From Planctomycetia bacterium (GTDB lineage Bacteria; Planctomycetota; Planctomycetia; Pirellulales; PNKZ01): DNA of 64,000 bases. The position numbers and the translations under genes were made by a program. Where the stretch lies: the NCBI GenBank assembly GCA_021413845.1, contig JAIOPP010000096.1:1-64000 (forward strand), given 5' to 3'. Shown in pieces: positions 1 to 7,741 of the stretch (the first letter of the stretch is position 1; every line of letters starts with the position of its first letter). A model generated the notes under the pieces. That model did no database searches, was not told where the DNA came from, and worked only from the letters and a program-made list of their open reading frames with translations.

Positions 1-180
1 GAAACATCACGGCCGCCGGACCCTGCTTTACGAACGGCGCAAAGATCGATGACAACATCGCTTAACTCCGAGACGATGCCCCGAAGAAAAGTCTCGCAAC
101 CCCTCGTGAAAAAGCAACCCCGCTAGCTTCACAACCCTGGGGCTTACCCCCCCGTCAGACTCATTGCCTTCCGGTGCCGT

Positions 181-456
181 ATGCCTAATCGGATTCTTCG
201 ACGGTCTGCGCTTCGTTGGTTTGCGGCGTTCTTGATCCTCGCTCAGGGGGTGGTTCCCGCTCGGCTCTTGGCCGACCCGTCGGGGGGCGTCGTGGCGGCC
301 GGTAGCGCGGCGATTCACGTCGCGCCCAACCACGTCGAAGTGACGCAGCAAAGCGATCGCGCGGTCATCAACTGGAACAGCTTCTCCGTCGGCGCCGGGC
401 AAGCGGTGAACTTCCACTTGCCGGGGGCCAACTCGCGCGGGGAGCCGCGCTTGTAA
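181..456 (+). pseudogene. N-terminal fragment of a filamentous-haemagglutinin-type (TPS domain) adhesin
   Basis: An open frame of 91 codons starts with a basic, hydrophobic signal peptide (about residues 1-32, ending near LLADP). It runs into the opening of a two-partner-secretion haemagglutination domain: the segments IHVAPNHVEVTQQSDRAVIN, WNSFSVGAGQAVNF and LPGANS are typical of that fold. Family members are usually many hundreds to thousands of residues long and are exported to the cell surface. Here homology stops at about base 435 and the frame ends at 456. From about 430 onward the opposite strand encodes a Cas4 fragment, so the adhesin gene was cut by a rearrangement. It is almost certainly non-functional, although a short exported peptide could still be made. 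The family call rests on motif recognition only. Confidence 0.6.
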
Positions 457-794
457 TCGACGGGCACAACCACGCCGTCGTCGGCTTCGATCAGATCCAT
501 CTTCGCGATCAGCCCATGGCGCTCGCTCGACAGCGTCACGCTTCGGGCATGGATCGCATCTTCGGGCGAAAGCTCTTCGGCCGGCGCGAGCTCACCCTTG
601 CCGCTATCGACCTTCGTATGCCGGAGCGCACCTTCGACCGTTTCGCGATTGTGTTTGAAGACCCCTTCGACATGTTCGTAGAAGTAAAGCCGCGGACAAT
701 AGACGAACTCGTTGAGCATGCGGGCCGGAAGGTAGTCCCGAGCGTCCTCGTCGGGCATCGAGATCGGCAAAGCGGTCGACATGGGGATACCCAT
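430..794 (-). pseudogene. cas4: N-terminal fragment of Cas4 (probably from a Cas4-Cas1 fusion)
   Basis: Read on the minus strand from an ATG at 794 (an alternative ATG is at 782), the protein shows the Cas4 opening NEFVYCPRLYFYEHVEGVF, the motif-I His in GALRHTKVD, IHARSVTLSSERHGLIAKMD with the motif-II Asp, and VVPVDYKRG with the motif-III Asp-x-Lys. It resembles the Cas4 half of Cas4-Cas1 fusions from type I-G (formerly I-U) CRISPR loci. After SPREL, at about base 432, the frame enters antisense adhesin DNA and homology is lost. The C-terminal iron-sulfur cysteines of Cas4 and all of Cas1 are missing. No array or other cas gene is visible nearby. This is the dead relic of an adaptation module. 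Cas4 identity is fairly secure; the subtype is an inference. Confidence 0.7.
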
Positions 795-1165
795 GGAATG
801 TCGATCCCCTCGGAAGAGTGTGATGCCAGAACATAACGGTTGCCGGGCCGAACGCAAGTTTTGCGGCAGCAATCGCTGGGAAAGCGGCTCATCTCCGCCG
901 CCGTATCGAGTGCGGAAGTAACCTAGCGGCAGGCTTGGACAGATCGAGTCACACGTGCCATTTGTTCAGTGATGTAAACACACGTGGCTATTCGCCTTTA
1001 ATGCATGGCGAGGTGCGCAAGCTCCACGAGGAACGCATCAAGCGACCCGTGATTCTCGACGACGTCAAACCAACAACGAAAATGCGATACGAAGACGTTG
1101 CTGAACGAGCTGACCACGTTCAAGCGATGATCGATGGTTCGTCGAGGTCGAGCACTTGAGAGACT
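795..1165. other. Non-coding or decayed interval between cas4 relic and integrase relic
   Basis: No convincing intact gene is visible. A 74-codon open frame at 935-1159 (plus strand) encodes a charged peptide containing HGEVRKLHEERIKRP and TKMRYEDVAERADHVQ. It does not match a family I can name and could be a scrap of a longer protein. The stretch lies between two gene fragments and looks like part of the same decayed accessory segment. Confidence 0.4.
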
Positions 1166-1495
1166 GTGAGCCGATCAAGCTCAAGCTTTGCCGTCATGAA
1201 GGCCAACGAGCTTATTGCTAGCGCCCGGCGGAAGTGGCCGCCATGGCTGAACTCAGCCGCGTGCGAGATGAACGGTCGGTCGGAGAGTGTCGTCATGAAA
1301 TGGGTCGGCCACGCGGATAGCGCTAGGGTCCGCCAATATTTTCACCTACACGACGAGAAGTTCCACCGCCTTATGCAAGGCTTGGATCTTCTCGGCAAGT
1401 CCGTCGGATGTTCCGACGGAACAGTATTCAAAGGCGAGAGAAGAAGCAGGCCCACCGCCGAATCAGCTAGGTTCGCAATCGACACGATGGCCTGA
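1166..1495 (+). pseudogene. C-terminal remnant of a tyrosine recombinase (phage/island integrase)
   Basis: The middle of this short frame encodes SESVVMKWVGHADSARVRQY followed by FHLHDEKFHRLMQGL. This matches the end of planctomycete-type tyrosine recombinases: the lGHxDsxmVrhYyHLHD block carries the motif-II His and the active-site Tyr region. The upstream catalytic domain and N-terminal core-binding domain are absent, and the first residues do not look like an integrase. It is therefore a broken gene. It lies just before the 3' end of a tRNA gene (tRNA at 1592-1665), a classic site for integrase-driven insertion. A past integration at this tRNA is an inference; no flanking att repeat was found by eye. 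Confidence 0.6.
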
Positions 1496-1591
1496 TTGCC
1501 CCACTGATTGACTCAGTTGCGTCCGCGCCTAGACTCGATCGATTGAAATGCCCAAATGTGCAGCATTTCAAACGATCGAGGTAAAATCTAA

Positions 1592-1665
1592 TAGCGGGGA
1601 CGGGACTCGAACCCGTGACAGCCGGATTATGAATCCGGTACTCTAACCAACTGAGCTACCCCGCC
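1592..1665 (-). tRNA. tRNA-Met (anticodon CAT)
   Basis: The minus strand folds into a full cloverleaf. The acceptor stem is GGCGGGG paired with CCCCGCT (one G-U at the end), then discriminator A at 1592. The D arm has AGCTCAGTTGG. The anticodon stem CCGGA/TCCGG encloses the loop TTCATAA with anticodon CAT. The T arm is ACGGG-TTCGAGT-CCCGT. No CCA is encoded. The acceptor pairing and GTAGCTCAG start look like elongator Met rather than initiator. A CAT tRNA could also be the Ile isoacceptor with modified C34, which sequence alone cannot exclude. Its 3' end faces the integrase relic. Confidence 0.93.
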
Positions 1666-1978
1666 CGAAAGCAAACCACCAGTTTAACGCCGCGACGGGT
1701 CGGGTCAAGACGCTCGGCATCGCCGGCAAGCGATCTCAAATCGCGATCTGAGCAAGCATTCGCGGGCTTCGACGTCGCAATCGGCCTGCATCCTTGCGAC
1801 ACCGATCATCGCGGACTGGTTCACGCCACCAAATATCGGTTGTGCGCAAGAACTCCGTGGGTCGCTGCGCTCCTTGACGAAGTCGACGCGAGGCATTTAC
1901 GATTGACGGATTATTCACGCTTAACCGCCTCCATCTAGATCGCTCGCTCCGCGCACCGAAGATCGCTATCGAATCGTT
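1666..1978. other. Intergenic region upstream of the aspartate-pathway operon
   Basis: About 310 bases separate the tRNA gene from hom. No plausible gene, hairpin terminator or clear promoter was recognised. The hom and tRNA genes are divergent, so both promoters must lie here. Confidence 0.5.
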
Positions 1979-3277
1979 ATGGAAAAGACCAAGATCGGCA
2001 TCGTCGGACTCGGAACCGTCGGCTCGGGCGTCGCCAAGTTGCTGCTCGACCACGGCGACCGCACCGCGCGACATGCCGGCCGAACGCTCTGGGTCGAAGA
2101 AGTCGTCGTGCGCGACCTGAAGAAGCCGCGCGATTGCGAACTTCCGAGCGGCATCGTTTCCGACGACTTGTCCCGCATTACCGGCAATCCGGAAATCAAA
2201 GCTGTCGCACACTTGGTCGGCGGTTTGGAGCCGGCCCGCTCGATCATGCTCAAGCTCTTGGAAAGCGGCAAAGACGTCGTCACCGCGAACAAAGCGCTGC
2301 TCGCCGAACATGGCCCGGAGTTGTTCGACAGAGCCCGCGAACTGGGGCGCTCGATCGCGTTCGAGGCTTCGGTGGCCGGCGGCATTCCGATCATTTGCAA
2401 CATCAGCCAATGCCTTTCGGCCAACCAGCTCGAATCGCTTACAGGCATTCTGAACGGCACGTGTAACTACATCCTCACGCAAATGAGCGAGCAGGGGGCC
2501 GACTATGCGACGGCCTTGGCGGAAGCTCAGCGGCTAGGCTTCGCCGAAGCCGACCCGACGCTCGACGTCGACGGTAGCGACACGGCTCAGAAACTCGCGA
2601 TCCTCGCGCATCTGGCGTTCGGTAGCCGCGTCCGCTGGAGCGATATACCGCGCACCGGCATCGACAAGCTCGAAGCGGAAGACATCGAATACGCTAGCGA
2701 GCTTGGCTACCGCATCAAGTTGCTGGCCGTGGCGAAGCTCGTCGGCGACGGCCTGCAGATGCACGTCGCGCCGACGCTCGTAAAGTCGGGCACTCCGCTA
2801 GCCGAAGTGCGCGGCGCGTTCAACGCCGTCAGCGTCGTCGGCGATGCCGTCGGGCCGTTGTTCTTCCACGGCCTCGGGGCAGGGCAGATGCCGACCGCTT
2901 CGGCCGTCGTCGCCGACTTGATCGACACGGTCGTCGGCCGCACCGCGATTACGTTCCGCACGCTCGAACTGTGGTCGAAGCGCGAGGCGCGGGTCGCTTC
3001 GTGCGACTTCTCCGACGCAACCGGCCGGTACTATATGCGGTTTCACGTCGCCGATCGGCCGGGCGTGATGGCCGAGATTACCGGCGTTCTCGGACGGCTC
3101 GGCATTTCGATCGCTTCGGTTATTCAGCATGAGCACAAAGGGGGCGACGCGGGCGTCGTCCCACTCGTCATCATCACGCACGAGACGACCGAAGGGGCCA
3201 CGCAAAAAGCGATGGCGGAAATGGATCGCCTAAAGTGCATCCGGCCCGGAAGCGTGCGGATGGGTATTCGAGGTTAA
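1979..3277 (+). CDS. hom: Homoserine dehydrogenase
   Basis: Catalyses the NAD(P)H-dependent reduction of aspartate semialdehyde to homoserine in the threonine/methionine branch. The N-terminus has the Rossmann motif GLGTVGSGVAKLL (residues 8-20). The central catalytic domain contains ANKALLAEHGPELF, EASVAGGIPI, the signature LTGILNGTCNYILTQM, and GFAEADPTLDVDGSDTAQKL. The C-terminus, from about residue 348 (YYMRFHVADRPGVMAEIT), is an ACT domain of the kind that binds threonine for feedback inhibition. Its 432 residues are a normal family length. It is the first gene of a same-strand set: the ApgM-like gene follows after 88 bases, then lysC. The start at 1979 is the only Met immediately before the nucleotide-binding motif. 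Confidence 0.96.
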   Translation: MEKTKIGIVGLGTVGSGVAKLLLDHGDRTARHAGRTLWVEEVVVRDLKKPRDCELPSGIVSDDLSRITGNPEIKAVAHLVGGLEPARSIMLKLLESGKDVVTANKALLAEHGPELFDRARELGRSIAFEASVAGGIPIICNISQCLSANQLESLTGILNGTCNYILTQMSEQGADYATALAEAQRLGFAEADPTLDVDGSDTAQKLAILAHLAFGSRVRWSDIPRTGIDKLEAEDIEYASELGYRIKLLAVAKLVGDGLQMHVAPTLVKSGTPLAEVRGAFNAVSVVGDAVGPLFFHGLGAGQMPTASAVVADLIDTVVGRTAITFRTLELWSKREARVASCDFSDATGRYYMRFHVADRPGVMAEITGVLGRLGISIASVIQHEHKGGDAGVVPLVIITHETTEGATQKAMAEMDRLKCIRPGSVRMGIRG

Positions 3278-3365
3278 GGCGAAGACGCTCGCCGGCGAGC
3301 GTTGGCGAGGGATTCGATTCGGATCCGATGAGCGATTCTTTTGCGACGAAACGAGTACGGTATTT

Positions 3366-4568
3366 ATGAAGTATGCGATTGTGATTCCCGACGGCTGTGC
3401 CGACGAACCGCAAGCCTCGCTCGGCGGCAAGACTCCGCTCCAAGCGGCGAACGTGCCGAATATGGACGCCATCGTGCAAGCCGGAATCGTCGGCCGAGCG
3501 AATAATGTTCCTCCTTCGTTGCCGGCCGGGTCCGACGTCGCCAACCTAAGCTTGCTCGGCTACAACCCGCTCGAACACTTCACCGGCCGCGCACCGCTCG
3601 AAGCTGCAGCACAGGGGATTCCGTTGGCCGCCGCCGATTGGGCGATTCGCTGCAACATCGTGACGGTCGAAGACCAGACGATGAAGAGCTTCACGGCTGG
3701 GCACATCTCGACCGAAGAAGCGACGCGCCTGCTTGTGACCGCGCAAGAGCACCTCGGCAACTCGGAGCTGACGTTCTATCCCGGCGTCAGCTACCGCAAC
3801 CTTCTGCTCTATCGACCCGGCAGTGGCGCGGCTCCTTTCTCGAACGACACGCGCACAACGCCACCGCACGACCTGACCGACAAATCGGTGCTCGACGACT
3901 ATCCGCGCGGCCCCGGCGGGGGCTTGCTCGTCGAACTGATGAGTTCGAGCGTCGGGCTTTTCGCCGACCATCCGGTCAACGCCGAACGGAAAGCGGCCGG
4001 CAAGCCCGTCGCCACGAACATTTGGCTCTGGGGGCAAGGACGTGCGCCGGCGCTGAAGTCGTTTCAAGAACTTTACGGCAAGAGCGGCGCGATGATCACC
4101 GCGGTCGACTTGCTGCGCGGGCTTGCGGCGCTCGTCGGCTGGAAGCGGATCGAAGTTCCCGGTGCAACCGGCTATCTCGACACCGACTATGCGGCGAAGG
4201 GGCGTTACGCGATCGAAGCGTTGAACGACGTCGACGTCGTCTGCGTGCATGTCGAAGCGACGGATGAAGCGTCGCACGAAGGGCGCGGCGATGCGAAGAT
4301 CCAAGCGCTCGAAGAGATCGACGCGAAGATCGTCGGCCCGTTGCATGCCGCGCTCAAGAAATACGGCGACTATCGCATTCTCGTTTCACCCGACCACCCG
4401 ACGCCGATTCGGACGAAGACCCACAGTCATGGGCTCGTGCCGCTGGCGATCTGTGGAACCGGAATTAAGCCCGACACTGCACAAACCTACGACGAAGTGG
4501 CGGCCGCCGCATCGCTGATCGCTTTCGACGAAGGCTACAAGATGATGTCATACTTCCTCGGCAAATAA
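3366..4568 (+). CDS. ApgM-family metalloenzyme; probable non-canonical homoserine kinase (or cofactor-independent phosphoglycerate mutase)
   Basis: A 400-residue member of the archaeal-type cofactor-independent phosphoglycerate mutase family, within the alkaline phosphatase-like metalloenzyme superfamily. Visible hallmarks are the N-terminal MKYAIVIPDGCADEP with a metal-binding Asp, LQAANVPNMDAI, the catalytic-Ser region LPAGSDVANLSLLGY, VHVEATDEASHEG with metal ligands, and SPDHPTPIRTKTHSHG. A branch of this family has been proposed to replace ThrB homoserine kinase because it occurs beside threonine genes in genomes lacking ThrB. Here it lies between homoserine dehydrogenase and aspartate kinase, 88 and 52 bases away, which fits that role well. 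Family membership is seen in the sequence; the kinase function is inferred from context. Glycolytic mutase activity is the alternative. Confidence 0.85.
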   Translation: MKYAIVIPDGCADEPQASLGGKTPLQAANVPNMDAIVQAGIVGRANNVPPSLPAGSDVANLSLLGYNPLEHFTGRAPLEAAAQGIPLAAADWAIRCNIVTVEDQTMKSFTAGHISTEEATRLLVTAQEHLGNSELTFYPGVSYRNLLLYRPGSGAAPFSNDTRTTPPHDLTDKSVLDDYPRGPGGGLLVELMSSSVGLFADHPVNAERKAAGKPVATNIWLWGQGRAPALKSFQELYGKSGAMITAVDLLRGLAALVGWKRIEVPGATGYLDTDYAAKGRYAIEALNDVDVVCVHVEATDEASHEGRGDAKIQALEEIDAKIVGPLHAALKKYGDYRILVSPDHPTPIRTKTHSHGLVPLAICGTGIKPDTAQTYDEVAAAASLIAFDEGYKMMSYFLGK

Positions 4569-4620
4569 GCTCCTTTCAAAAAGCTCGTTCGTCTCGACTA
4601 TCGTTTACGGATTATTCGCA

Positions 4621-6408
4621 ATGCCTCTCATCGTTCAGAAGTTCGGCGGTTCCAGCGTGGCCGACACGCAGAAGATACTCGCCGCGGCGCGCAAAGCCAT
4701 TCGCGCTCAGCAAGAAGGAAACCAAGTCGTGACGGTCGTCAGCGCGATGGGCGACAGCACCGACGATTTGATCGAACTGGCGAACCAAATTTCGGATAGT
4801 CCGCCGGCCCGCGAAATGGACATGCTCCTCTCAACCGGCGAGCAGGTGAGTGTGGCGCTGATGGCGATGGCCGTCCACGCGCTCGGGCATCAGGCCGTGA
4901 GCATGACCGGTGCGCAGATGGGAATCGAGACGAGCAGCGTCCACGGCAAGGCTCGGATCAACACGATCAAGTCCGACCGCTTGCGCAAAGCGCTCGACGC
5001 CGGCAACATCGTGATCGCCGCGGGCTTTCAAGGGATCGACGAAAACCTGAACATCACGACCTTGGGGCGCGGCGGCAGCGACACGACGGCCGTGGCTTTG
5101 GCGGCGGTGCTCGGAGCCGACGCGTGCGAGATCTATACCGATGTCGACGGGGTCTGCACCACCGATCCGCGATTGCTGCCGGAAGCGCGGCGAGTTAAGC
5201 AGATCAGCTACGACGAGATGCTCGAACTGGCGAGCCTCGGAGCAGGGGTGATGCATAGCCGGTCGATCGAGTTCGGCAAGAAATTCGGCGTGCCGATCCA
5301 TGTGCGCAGCAGCTTTACCGACATTCCCGGCACGATGATCATGGCGCTCGGCGAAGCGCCTAATCAAGCGGTTTGCGGAGCGACGCTCGTAAAGAACGAG
5401 GCCCGCGTAACGATCCTCGGCGTGCCCGACGTGCCGGGCTCCAGCCATACGATCTTCTCGAAGATCGCGGCGAAGAACGTGACGGTCGACATGATCGTGC
5501 AAAACGTCGCCGCCGACGGCCGCGCCGACATTTCGTTTACCGTCGTGCGCGAAGAACTTCCTGCCACGCTTAGAGCGGTAGAGGAAGCGGTTCACGAGCT
5601 CGGGGCCGAAGGATTCACGAGCGACGAGAACGTATCGAAGGCTTCGGTCGTAGGGCAGGGAATGGCCGAGCAAACCGGCGTGGCTCAAAGAATGTTCCGT
5701 AGCTTGGCCGACGCAGGCATCAACATCCAAATGATTACGACCAGCGAGATCAAGATCTCGGTGCTGGTGTCGCGCGAGCAGGGGGCCGCCGCGCTGCGCA
5801 CGGTGCATCAAGCGTTCGAGCTGCATAAAGTTCCGGAGAAGCTCAACCCATCCGCTTCCGAGGCACACGCCGCGATGAAGCCCGGCAATGCCGCGGCGGT
5901 CGTGGAGCGTTTGCAAGGGGTGCAAGGGATGGAAGATCTCACGATCGACGAAGTTCGGATCGACGACACGCAAGCGCGCGTGACGATTTCCGGTGTGCCC
6001 GACACGCCGGGCATCGCTGCGAAGGTGTTCGAACGGATCGCGGCCGACGGCATCTTCGTCGACATGATCGTGCAAAGCTTCGGACGCAACGGCAAAGCCA
6101 ACTTGAGCCTCACGATTCCTCGCGGAGACCTGGCGAAGGCGCTGAAAACCGCCGAGGATCTCGTCAAGCAATTCTCCTGCGGGCCGGTTTCGAGCGCGCC
6201 GAAAGTAGTGAAGCTTTCGGTTTCCGGAATCGGCATGCGCAGCCATACCGGCGTCGCGATTCGGATGTTCCGAGCGCTGTCGGAAGCGGGCATCAACGTC
6301 GACATGATCAACACGAGCGAGATGCGCGTGAACGTCGTCGTCGACGGGGCGGCCGGCGAGCGCGGCCTAGCGGCATTGCAACAAGCCTTCGCCGATACGA
6401 TGCGGTAG
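4621..6408 (+). CDS. lysC: Aspartate kinase with four ACT domains
   Basis: Phosphorylates aspartate, the first step toward lysine, threonine and methionine. The kinase domain spans about residues 1-245: VQKFGGSSVADTQKI, AMGDSTDDL, FQGIDENLNITTLGRGGSDT, EIYTDVDGVCTTDPR and SYDEMLELASLGAGVMHSRS. The regulatory part is twice the usual size. ACT-type segments begin near residues 261 (ARVTILGVPDVPG), 339 (KASVVGQGMAEQTGV), 451 (ARVTISGVPDTPG) and 530 (KLSVSGIGMRSHTGV), giving two tandem pairs and 595 residues against the more usual 400-450. Four-ACT aspartate kinases are known from cyanobacteria and some other lineages. It is the last gene of the hom operon. Allosteric control by lysine and threonine is inferred from the domain content. 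Confidence 0.96.
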   Translation: MPLIVQKFGGSSVADTQKILAAARKAIRAQQEGNQVVTVVSAMGDSTDDLIELANQISDSPPAREMDMLLSTGEQVSVALMAMAVHALGHQAVSMTGAQMGIETSSVHGKARINTIKSDRLRKALDAGNIVIAAGFQGIDENLNITTLGRGGSDTTAVALAAVLGADACEIYTDVDGVCTTDPRLLPEARRVKQISYDEMLELASLGAGVMHSRSIEFGKKFGVPIHVRSSFTDIPGTMIMALGEAPNQAVCGATLVKNEARVTILGVPDVPGSSHTIFSKIAAKNVTVDMIVQNVAADGRADISFTVVREELPATLRAVEEAVHELGAEGFTSDENVSKASVVGQGMAEQTGVAQRMFRSLADAGINIQMITTSEIKISVLVSREQGAAALRTVHQAFELHKVPEKLNPSASEAHAAMKPGNAAAVVERLQGVQGMEDLTIDEVRIDDTQARVTISGVPDTPGIAAKVFERIAADGIFVDMIVQSFGRNGKANLSLTIPRGDLAKALKTAEDLVKQFSCGPVSSAPKVVKLSVSGIGMRSHTGVAIRMFRALSEAGINVDMINTSEMRVNVVVDGAAGERGLAALQQAFADTMR

Positions 6409-6411
6409 CTC

Positions 6412-7545
6412 TTACGCAGTCGGCTCGGCACCGCGACCTAGCGGCATCCGATGCGTCGGCATCGGACGGCCGGGGCGAAAGCTTTGCATCTCGGTTACGT
6501 CCGCTACGAGCGACCACGCCTTCGCCGTTTCCGCGGAGACCTTGCGCACGAGTTCGGCCAGCAACTCGGGATCGAGCGCGACTCGGGCATTGACCGTGAG
6601 ATCGATCTCGTCGACCTCGGCATTCGAGGCGACGGAGATTTCAGGGGGCACATCCGAACAGACCCAATTCACGATCGCGGTCGAGTCGCCCGCCGTGGCG
6701 AGCACTTTGAGATGAGCCGGCTCGGCGTCGACTGCAAGGCAAGCCGTGGCGAGCCGTTCGAGGAAGTCGACGAGGAAACGATCGACGTTAATCCGCGAAT
6801 CCTTCGGCGACGGGGAACGAAATCCGACGGTGCAGTTGAGCCAACCGAGCTCGGCCTCTCCTGCGGCGTAGATGTCGTAATCCATCGCCGGCGTATCGGT
6901 TCGTGGATCGATCGTGCGCCCGACTTCCGCCAAGAACGCAGCGAAACCAGCACCGGACCGGGCACTGAGCGGGATGACCTTCTTGCCGGGAAATCGTTGC
7001 TCGATCAATTGCGTGATCCGCAACAGTTCGTCGGACGTGAGCTTATCGACCTTGTTGACGACGACGAGATCGGCCTCTTCCAATTGCTTGAGAAAGATGT
7101 ATGCCGCTTTGGGCGAGAACCCCATATCGCTTCGATCGCCGAGAATCTTGAGACCATGCTCCGGCTTCAACAGCACCGTGAGCGGGGCGGCTTCGATTTC
7201 GGCAGCGTAAAACTTTCGTAACGGCTCCAGCACTGTCGCGGCAAGGTCGGTGCAGCTACCGACCGGTTCGGCCAGAATCACGTCCGGCCGCTGTTCGGCG
7301 GAGAGTTGAGCGACCACATCCGTCAGATCGTTGAACTTGCAGCAGAAGCAAGCGCCGGTCACTTCGCCGACATCGAACCCTTGCGCTCGAAGCGACATCG
7401 TATCGACGAGGCCATGAGCTTGATCGTTCGTAACGATCCCCACCTTGAGCCCTTGGTCCGTATAATGGCGGGCCATGCGGGCAATGGTCGTCGTCTTACC
7501 GGCCCCGAGAAAGCCCCCGATCATGATGTATCGCAGTCTGTTCAT
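6412..7545 (-). CDS. CobW/CobW-C family (G3E) GTPase, putative metallochaperone
   Basis: A 377-residue G3E-type P-loop GTPase. Near the N-terminus it has the Walker A motif GGFLGAGKTTTIARM (residues 11-25), followed by the metal-binding CxCC motif in GACFCCKFNDL, the Walker B/G3 region ILAEPVGSC, and the base-recognition motif NKVDKL. Relatives insert or deliver metals such as cobalt or zinc to target enzymes. The C-terminal part is divergent, so the metal and client cannot be named. The gene is convergent with lysC, whose stop codon lies only 3 bases away. No metal enzyme adjoins it. Confidence 0.88.
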   Translation of the reverse strand: MNRLRYIMIGGFLGAGKTTTIARMARHYTDQGLKVGIVTNDQAHGLVDTMSLRAQGFDVGEVTGACFCCKFNDLTDVVAQLSAEQRPDVILAEPVGSCTDLAATVLEPLRKFYAAEIEAAPLTVLLKPEHGLKILGDRSDMGFSPKAAYIFLKQLEEADLVVVNKVDKLTSDELLRITQLIEQRFPGKKVIPLSARSGAGFAAFLAEVGRTIDPRTDTPAMDYDIYAAGEAELGWLNCTVGFRSPSPKDSRINVDRFLVDFLERLATACLAVDAEPAHLKVLATAGDSTAIVNWVCSDVPPEISVASNAEVDEIDLTVNARVALDPELLAELVRKVSAETAKAWSLVADVTEMQSFRPGRPMPTHRMPLGRGAEPTA

Positions 7546-7741
7546 CGGAGAAATTCCGCACTCTAAGGCTAATACCGGGCGAGAACGAATCGCGAAGCTT
7601 CAAAAAGCACGAGCGGCGGGGCATCGCGACGCATTGCAGTCGAAGAGCGATTAGAATATGCCGGGCGACGATGCGATGCCAGTAGGGCGTGCGGCGGAAG
7701 CAGTTCGCTAAGACGGCCAACAAACTATCGAGACTGATCAC

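Noticed and set aside
28-417. A 129-codon minus-strand frame antisense to the adhesin fragment
   Set aside because: No family resemblance; composition is that of an antisense shadow of the TPS coding frame.
430-1600. A CRISPR array next to the cas4 fragment
   Set aside because: No regularly spaced direct repeats of 25-40 bases were found around the fragment; only the gene remnant is present.
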